A model generated the notes under the pieces. It did no database searches, was not told the DNA's origin, and was given only the letters and a program-made list of their open reading frames with translations. The position numbers and the translations under genes were made by a program. Of a stretch of 8,947 nucleotides of DNA, positions 6,001-8,947 are shown one piece after another. The stretch lies in the NCBI GenBank assembly GCA_049625305.1, contig JBMZVD010000079.1:1-8947 (forward strand). Reading direction: 5' to 3'. The first letter of the stretch is position 1, and each line of letters opens with the position of its first letter. This DNA comes from Flavicella sp049625305. Its GTDB lineage: Bacteria; Bacteroidota; Bacteroidia; Flavobacteriales; Flavobacteriaceae.

Positions 6001-6394
6001 AGCCAACAGTAAATTGAGAACCATCATTTCTATAACAAGAAACACTACCATCAGGAATAACTGGATTTTGATATTGAGTGATTTGAATGTTTTTAGGGTT
6101 GTCAGGATATTCATAATGCTTTCTATCCCATGAAATCACCTCGTTGGAAAAAGTAGACCCCACAGCTTTCCCAAAGTAAATTGCCTTGGAAATAGCGGCT
6201 TTATTAACGGCTGGCAATACTCCCATTTGCCCGGTACAAACCGAACAAATATTTTCGTTTGGCGTTTCTATTTCTGTATTAGGACAGCCACAAAACAATT
6301 TAGTTTTTGTATTGAGTCTTACATGGGTTTCGAGTCCTATCACCAACTCTAAATCCTGCTCCTCTAGTGCGTTTTTCAATTGTACTATGTCCAT
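3065..6394 (-). CDS. gatB-aspS: GatB-AspS fusion: amidotransferase subunit B joined to aspartyl-tRNA synthetase
   Basis: One uninterrupted frame encodes 1109 residues, against about 480 for GatB and 580-590 for bacterial AspRS alone. Residues 15-475 are GatB: IGLETH (Glu22, His24), a zinc cluster of Cys35/37/50/53, HIEED (Glu138, Glu139), SLVDFNKAGVPLIEIV (151-166), Asp206, RTEIKNLNSF (222-231) and a YqeY-like tRNA-binding tail (about 330-475). Residues 477-516 form a charged, Ser-rich linker. Residues 517-1109 are AspRS: an OB-fold anticodon domain (517-620), motif 1 Pro683, flipping loop (689-700), QAPQQFKQ (712-719), motif 2 FRDEDSRGDRQPEFTQ (736-751), a bacterial GAD insertion (about 826-915) and motif 3 GVDR (1058-1061). 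AspRS charges tRNA with Asp; GatB, with GatA and GatC, phosphorylates and amidates misacylated Asp-tRNA(Asn). No Met occurs between 477 and 562, so a separate AspRS start is unlikely. Its ATG overlaps the gatA stop by one base (TAATG). Odd: GatB has KSD (204-206) where the family usually has RCD. Confidence 0.96.
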   Translation of the reverse strand: MDIVQLKNALEEQDLELVIGLETHVRLNTKTKLFCGCPNTEIETPNENICSVCTGQMGVLPAVNKAAISKAIYFGKAVGSTFSNEVISWDRKHYEYPDNPKNIQITQYQNPVIPDGSVSCYRNDGSQFTVGLTQVHIEEDAAKLVHEKTISLVDFNKAGVPLIEIVTDPCIRNIEDASTYAQYIQRIVQNLKISEANLEKGEFKSDVSVSLRKKGTSDLNPRTEIKNLNSFKFMVDALKEEVEKQLRYYTENGVFRPEQTTVLWDAELKQTKTMRTKEFEADYRFISEPDLPFVAIKETVDSIQVDESVLPFAVESIMIEGGVLPQDAKFFTADAKRSEVFVAIDKVLNDPLFVTKTLANNIKPEGYEKIRNIADFTHVFSMLKQEKVTVVLVQKAIQSLLENPEFDYKGYFDAHTISKSQIQEAIQKVISENEAVASDVKKGNNGKAGILVGKVIAIIGKGASGKVIRQGILDALSSQNSVAIESPSNKVSTDEIHVETKREEEVLPEIPLVIKDEYRTHVIRDLSEKTIDTTVTLAGWVSSVRDHGELIFIDLRDSSNEVMQVRLSRESFPDLDALVKLKTESVITVTGKVVIRNEDDFNAGLRSGKIELETSELEILNLSKSLPFEIKRATKTNESVRFHYKFLDHRNDAVRKAVVNRHRVIKLLRDILDEQEFLEIETPILTAGTDEGAREFIVPSRKQAGSFYTLPQAPQQFKQMLMVGGFEKYFQVARCFRDEDSRGDRQPEFTQLDIEMAYASMQQIIDLNTHMFNEVVRKIYGKKWILHPFEVITYKEAMDKYGCDRPDLRFGLQMRDITDIVKETSFQVFSKPIEAGGIVKCIKVTAEEQGTKRMSKGQIEKLTMIAQSHGLGGLAYIIVNENDLQSPIIKFLGEDIADRIIEASEAKVGDIVFFSAADYATANKALDAVRQEMGAMLRLINPKELRPAWVVDFPMFEKTDEGRWTFTHNPFSMPAIYDLDKHMNGKEEEIGSIIAQQYDLILNGYEIGGGSVRAHKPEILEATYKNMGYNKEEMLKSVGTMYKAFHYGAPPHGGIAWGVDRLMMILEKKASIREVMAFPKTGSSEDLLFGSPSPLSDKKVEEMNVKIVR

Positions 6395-7794
6395 TATACT
6401 ATATCTTTTAAGAAGTTTGCAAACTTCAATATCGTTTCTTCCTTATTTTTTGCTGCAGTCAACTGCAAACCAGTAGCAGTTCCTTGCGGAACAGTGAGAG
6501 TAGGTAGTTGTGCCAAGCTAAATCCAACAGTATATGCGTCAGAAAGGTACATCGCATGAGGATCTTTTAGACTGTTACCCAACTCAGGTGGTGTACTTGG
6601 TGTAACGGGTGATAAAATCAAGTCTACTGTCTGAAAATCCTTATCAAAATTAGCGACTATCTCATCTCTCAATGCCAAAGCTTTAGAATAAATAGCATCC
6701 GAAAACCCTTGAGACAATACCTGATTTCCTCCCACAATTCTTCTTTTGGACTCTTCAGAAAAACTCTCTGAACGTGTTACGGCATAACTATCAATCAAAT
6801 TTTCAGAGGCAATTCTATTTCCATAATTACTACCATCCAATCGTGACAAGTTAGAGGCAGTTTCAGCCATTGCTAAAGTATAATAAGTTGAAACCAATGT
6901 AGTGCCCTTAAAAAAGTCCAACTCCTGAACTGTCACACCTTGAGCCTTGAGGACTTCTAGAGTTGCCAAAAAATCAGCTTTCGTCTCTGCAGCTATAGCG
7001 TCTCCTTCTATAAAGTTTTTAAAGTAACCTACTGTAATATTTGAAGCATCTGCTGTGATAGCTTCACTCTCTATTGTGTCCGAATGAATTGTCGTTTGGT
7101 CTTTAGGATCTTTGCCACTGATTGTATTCAGTACAATTCTTATGTCTTCAATGGACCTAGCCAAAGGTCCTACACAATCAGTTGAAGAGGCATAGGCCAT
7201 CAAACCATACCTTGAAATACGTCCGTATGTAGGTTTTAACCCATAAATCGCATTGTATCCTGCTGGCTGACGGATAGAGCCACCTGTATCTCCTCCAATA
7301 GAAAAAACAGTGTACTCTTTTGCGACATTTACAGCCGAACCTCCACTCGATCCTCCACCAACTAAATCTGGATTTACTGCATTTTTAACAGCTCCAAAAA
7401 TAGTGTTTTCACTAGAAGAACCATGTCCAAAACTATCACAGTTTTCTTTGACTATGGGAATGGCTCCTGCATCTATTAGTTTTTGAATTGCAGTAGCGGT
7501 GTATGCCGCCTTATATTTTTCTAACATTTTAGAAGAAGCAGTGGTCACAATTCCTTGGAGCATATATACATCTTTCACACCAAAAGGAATTCCTTCTAAC
7601 AATCCAATGGTCTCTCCTGCATTGATTTTTGCATCTACTGCAATGGCCATTTTTAAGGCTTTTTCCTCTAGTAAAAGGTTGACTGAATTGAAACTGTTTT
7701 CTTTTAAGAGTGTTAACTTTTCTTGTAGCAAGGCTACACAAGTTATTTCTTTTGACACGAGTTGCTCGTGCACTTTACGTATTTGTGACTCCAT
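6394..7794 (-). CDS. gatA: Asp-tRNA(Asn)/Glu-tRNA(Gln) amidotransferase subunit A (glutaminase)
   Basis: GatA is the amidase-signature subunit that releases ammonia from glutamine and passes it to GatB. The product is 466 residues from the ATG at 7794, in the family's usual 460-490 range. A TTG at 7806 would add four residues (MRID) and overlap gatC; the ATG one base after the gatC stop (TGATATG) is the better start. The catalytic Ser-cisSer-Lys triad is visible: Lys74 in GIPFGVKD, Ser149 in GGGSSGGSA and the nucleophile Ser173 in GGDTGGSIRQPAGYNAIYGL (all in 466-residue numbering). The GLKPTYGRISRYGLMAYASS segment and the terminal strand before FANFLKDIV are also family-typical. Coupling to gatC upstream and to gatB-aspS downstream is translational in spacing (1-nt gap, 1-nt overlap), so the three subunits are made together. 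Confidence 0.96.
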   Translation of the reverse strand: MESQIRKVHEQLVSKEITCVALLQEKLTLLKENSFNSVNLLLEEKALKMAIAVDAKINAGETIGLLEGIPFGVKDVYMLQGIVTTASSKMLEKYKAAYTATAIQKLIDAGAIPIVKENCDSFGHGSSSENTIFGAVKNAVNPDLVGGGSSGGSAVNVAKEYTVFSIGGDTGGSIRQPAGYNAIYGLKPTYGRISRYGLMAYASSTDCVGPLARSIEDIRIVLNTISGKDPKDQTTIHSDTIESEAITADASNITVGYFKNFIEGDAIAAETKADFLATLEVLKAQGVTVQELDFFKGTTLVSTYYTLAMAETASNLSRLDGSNYGNRIASENLIDSYAVTRSESFSEESKRRIVGGNQVLSQGFSDAIYSKALALRDEIVANFDKDFQTVDLILSPVTPSTPPELGNSLKDPHAMYLSDAYTVGFSLAQLPTLTVPQGTATGLQLTAAKNKEETILKFANFLKDIV

Positions 7795-7795
7795 A

Positions 7796-8065
7796 TCAAT
7801 CCTCAATAACTTTTGATACCACTAAGTAACCATTTTTACTAGCAGGGAAATTTTCACGAATAATTTCTTTTTCAGTCGTATTACTCTCTTCAATAATATC
7901 TTCGCGCAATGTATCTAGCGACACCGAATTTCGATTTCGATTATTAAAAGAATTGTTTGACGCTGGATGTGCATTTTTAATTTCTTCAAACAATTTGTCA
8001 ACAGCTGCTGATGGCTGTGCCCCTTTAATACTCGATAAAATATCGACTGTCATTATCTTACTCAT
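7796..8065 (-). CDS. gatC: Amidotransferase subunit C, with a divergent N-terminal half
   Basis: The 89-residue product is the first gene of the operon. Its C-terminal half is recognisably GatC: LRED (53-56), a helix with TEKEIIRENFPAS (64-76) and the ending NGYLVVSKVIE (78-88), matching the family's usual DGYF-VPKVIE tail that wraps GatA. The N-terminal half (1-48) is not standard: instead of the usual HIAKLARLxLSEEE helices it reads MTVDILSSIKGAQPSAAVDK and then an Asn-rich stretch NNSFNNRNRNS (37-47). GatC is a small structural subunit that holds GatA and GatB together. The call therefore rests on the tail and on the operon position. The ATG at 8065 is chosen; Met5 (8053) is a possible alternative. 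Confidence 0.85.
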   Translation of the reverse strand: MSKIMTVDILSSIKGAQPSAAVDKLFEEIKNAHPASNNSFNNRNRNSVSLDTLREDIIEESNTTEKEIIRENFPASKNGYLVVSKVIED

Positions 8066-8099
8066 TACTGAAAATTTAATTTAAAAAATTATAAGCTCC

Positions 8100-8107
8100 C
8101 AAAATTA
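8100..8107 (-). promoter_or_regulatory. Candidate gat-aspS operon promoter, -7 element TAATTTTG
   Basis: On the minus strand TAATTTTG matches TAnnTTTG and lies 34 nt upstream of the gatC ATG. No TTG/TTTG is found at the proper upstream spacing. A second TAATTTTG at 8241-8234 is an alternative with a longer leader. Chance matches are common in such AT-rich DNA. Confidence 0.35.
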
Positions 8108-8338
8108 CGAAAGATTTAGCTGAGAAGGAAAGGTTCCCCCTTAAAATTAGACATATAGAAAAATAAGTTTCATATAAAAAATTATCTTTATAGTATATTT
8201 ATTATTCCATAAAAACAACTGCTTTTACACCTCCAAAATTAATAAAACAAGAATTTCACTTGATTTTACTCCATCCCCTGAATTTTTGAGTATTTCTTAC
8301 TTTTTCCAAAACTTTTCACCTTCAAAAACAACAACTTT

Positions 8339-8408
8339 AAGCCGTTTTATCTTTTTTATTCATGTTAAAATTGCAAAAAAACAAAAACACGTGATTTAAA
8401 GCCGTTTT
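8339..8408. repeat. Two copies of AAGCCGTTTT exactly 60 bp apart upstream of gyrB
   Basis: AAGCCGTTTT occurs at 8339-8348 and 8399-8408. With small differences the match extends to TTTAAGCCGTTTTA against TTTAAAGCCGTTTTTA. The GCCG core stands out in an otherwise A/T-rich gap. The copies lie about 80-150 bp upstream of the gyrB -7 element, so they could be regulator sites. Confidence 0.5.
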
Positions 8409-8489
8409 TAAGCTATTTAAGATGTTTTTAATTAAATTAGGTTTTTACAGTTTTTGCTCAAAAACACTCTTAAAACACAGTTTTTTAAT

Positions 8490-8497
8490 TATATTTG
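8490..8497 (+). promoter_or_regulatory. Candidate gyrB promoter, -7 element TATATTTG
   Basis: TATATTTG matches the Bacteroidota TAnnTTTG consensus and lies 53 nt upstream of the gyrB ATG, predicting a start of transcription near 8503. A TTTG at 8453-8456 is too far upstream (33-nt spacer) to be a regular -33 box. A small TTCAC-TTTTT-GTGAA hairpin (8503-8517) would lie at the extreme 5' end of the transcript. Confidence 0.5.
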
Positions 8498-8550
8498 TTT
8501 GATTCACTTTTTGTGAACTTTACATAGAAAATTAAAAATATTTACATAAA

Positions 8551-8947
8551 ATGAGCGAAGAAAACAAGCAAAAGTATTCGGCGGATAGTATTCAGGCCCT
8601 TGAAGGAATGGAGCACGTTAGAATGCGTCCTTCGATGTATATCGGAGATGTAGGTGTGCGCGGTTTACACCACTTGGTTTATGAGGTAATTGACAATTCA
8701 ATCGACGAGGCCTTGGCAGGTCACTGTAATAACATCAATGTTTTTATCAACGAAAACAACTCGATAACTGTTGAAGATGACGGTCGTGGAATCCCTGTAG
8801 ACATCCATAAAAAAGAGGGAGTTTCTGCATTGGAAGTAGTAATGACTAAAATTGGTGCCGGAGGGAAATTTGACAAAGATTCGTACAAAGTATCTGGAGG
8901 TCTTCACGGGGTTGGTGTTTCTTGTGTGAATGCACTATCTGATCACC
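8551..8947 (+). CDS. gyrB: DNA gyrase subunit B, N-terminal part (cut by window edge)
   Basis: The first 132 residues of a protein normally of about 640-650 are present. GyrB is the ATPase subunit of DNA gyrase, which introduces negative supercoils together with GyrA. The GHKL (Bergerat) ATP-binding fold is clear: RMRPSMYIGDVGVRGLHHLV (24-43) is the start of the domain, YEVIDNSIDEA (44-54) holds Glu45 (the general base, E. coli Glu42) and Asn49, EDDGRGIP (75-82) holds Asp76 and Arg79, and KVSGGLHGVGVSCVNALS (113-130) is the glycine-rich lid. The MSEENKQKYSADSIQALEGM start is typical of flavobacterial GyrB rather than ParE. The ATG at 8551 is preceded by an A-rich stretch with no Shine-Dalgarno. 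It is divergent from the gat-aspS operon. Confidence 0.96.
   Translation, partial: MSEENKQKYSADSIQALEGMEHVRMRPSMYIGDVGVRGLHHLVYEVIDNSIDEALAGHCNNINVFINENNSITVEDDGRGIPVDIHKKEGVSALEVVMTKIGAGGKFDKDSYKVSGGLHGVGVSCVNALSDH

Larger units (their letters stand above)
8066..8550. other. Divergent intergenic region between gatC and gyrB
   Basis: No coding frame or RNA gene was recognised in these 485 very AT-rich bases. They must carry the promoters of both the gat-aspS operon (leftward) and gyrB (rightward). Visible elements are two TAATTTTG matches on the minus strand (8107-8100 and 8241-8234), a TATATTTG on the plus strand (8490-8497), two AAGCCGTTTT copies 60 bp apart, a CACGTG-centred imperfect palindrome (8385-8396) and repeated GTTTTT tracts at 8404, 8424, 8441 and 8450. 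Confidence 0.7.

Noticed and set aside
7529..7741. Cys/Arg-rich 70-residue minus-strand frame that looks like a small zinc-binding protein
   Set aside because: It lies wholly inside gatA in another frame; gatA is intact with all catalytic residues, so this is a shadow frame.
7794..7806. TTG start for gatA at 7806 giving an MRID extension
   Set aside because: It would overlap gatC by 11 nt, whereas an ATG sits one base after the gatC stop and gives the usual family N-terminus.
8503..8517. TTCAC-TTTTT-GTGAA hairpin before gyrB as a riboswitch or terminator
   Set aside because: A five-base-pair stem with a T-only loop is too small and is not followed by a T-tract; it is noted only in the promoter entry.
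1..8947. CRISPR arrays, tRNA/rRNA genes, insertion sequences
   Set aside because: No regularly spaced repeats, cloverleaf-type sequence, rRNA-like stretch, transposase frame or terminal inverted repeats were seen on either strand.

Overview
The window reads as a low-GC chromosomal segment from a Bacteroidota bacterium, most likely of the family Flavobacteriaceae. The signs are a type IX secretion (T9SS) C-terminal sorting domain, several TAnnTTTG-type -7 promoter elements, A/T-rich translation starts without clear Shine-Dalgarno sequences, and the protein sequences themselves. Every gene is on the minus strand except gyrB at the right edge. This is a lineage call by eye; I ran no database comparison.

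Right to left (the direction of most transcription): gyrB starts at 8551 on the plus strand and runs off the window. A 485-bp AT-rich gap separates it from a divergent, tightly packed operon of gatC, gatA and a gatB-aspS gene fusion (8065 down to 3065), closed by a good intrinsic terminator at 3006-3035. The fusion is the centrepiece. A complete GatB (zinc Cys cluster, kinase residues and YqeY-like tail) is joined through a charged linker of about 40 residues to a complete bacterial class II aspartyl-tRNA synthetase. With GatA and an unusual GatC this would be a covalently linked Asn 'transamidosome': the synthetase makes Asp-tRNA(Asn) and the attached amidotransferase converts it to Asn-tRNA(Asn). 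The anticodon-binding domain has a His where discriminating enzymes such as E. coli AspRS have Leu, which fits relaxed tRNA specificity.

Next comes a pair of secreted proteins 7 nt apart: a phage tail collar (microcystin-dependent protein, MDP) family protein with a signal peptide, and a T9SS cargo protein of unknown function. A small hotdog-fold thioesterase gene follows, with a repeat-rich upstream region, and then the frameshifted remains of what looks like an outer-membrane beta-barrel gene (753-1108).

The left end holds the start of trpE (anthranilate synthase component I) preceded by a complete ribosome-mediated attenuator: a promoter-like element, a 16-residue leader peptide with three consecutive Trp codons, a pause hairpin, a competing antiterminator pairing and an intrinsic terminator. 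None of the leader-peptide gene, the trpE fragment or the pseudogene would be found by an ordinary long-ORF scan.
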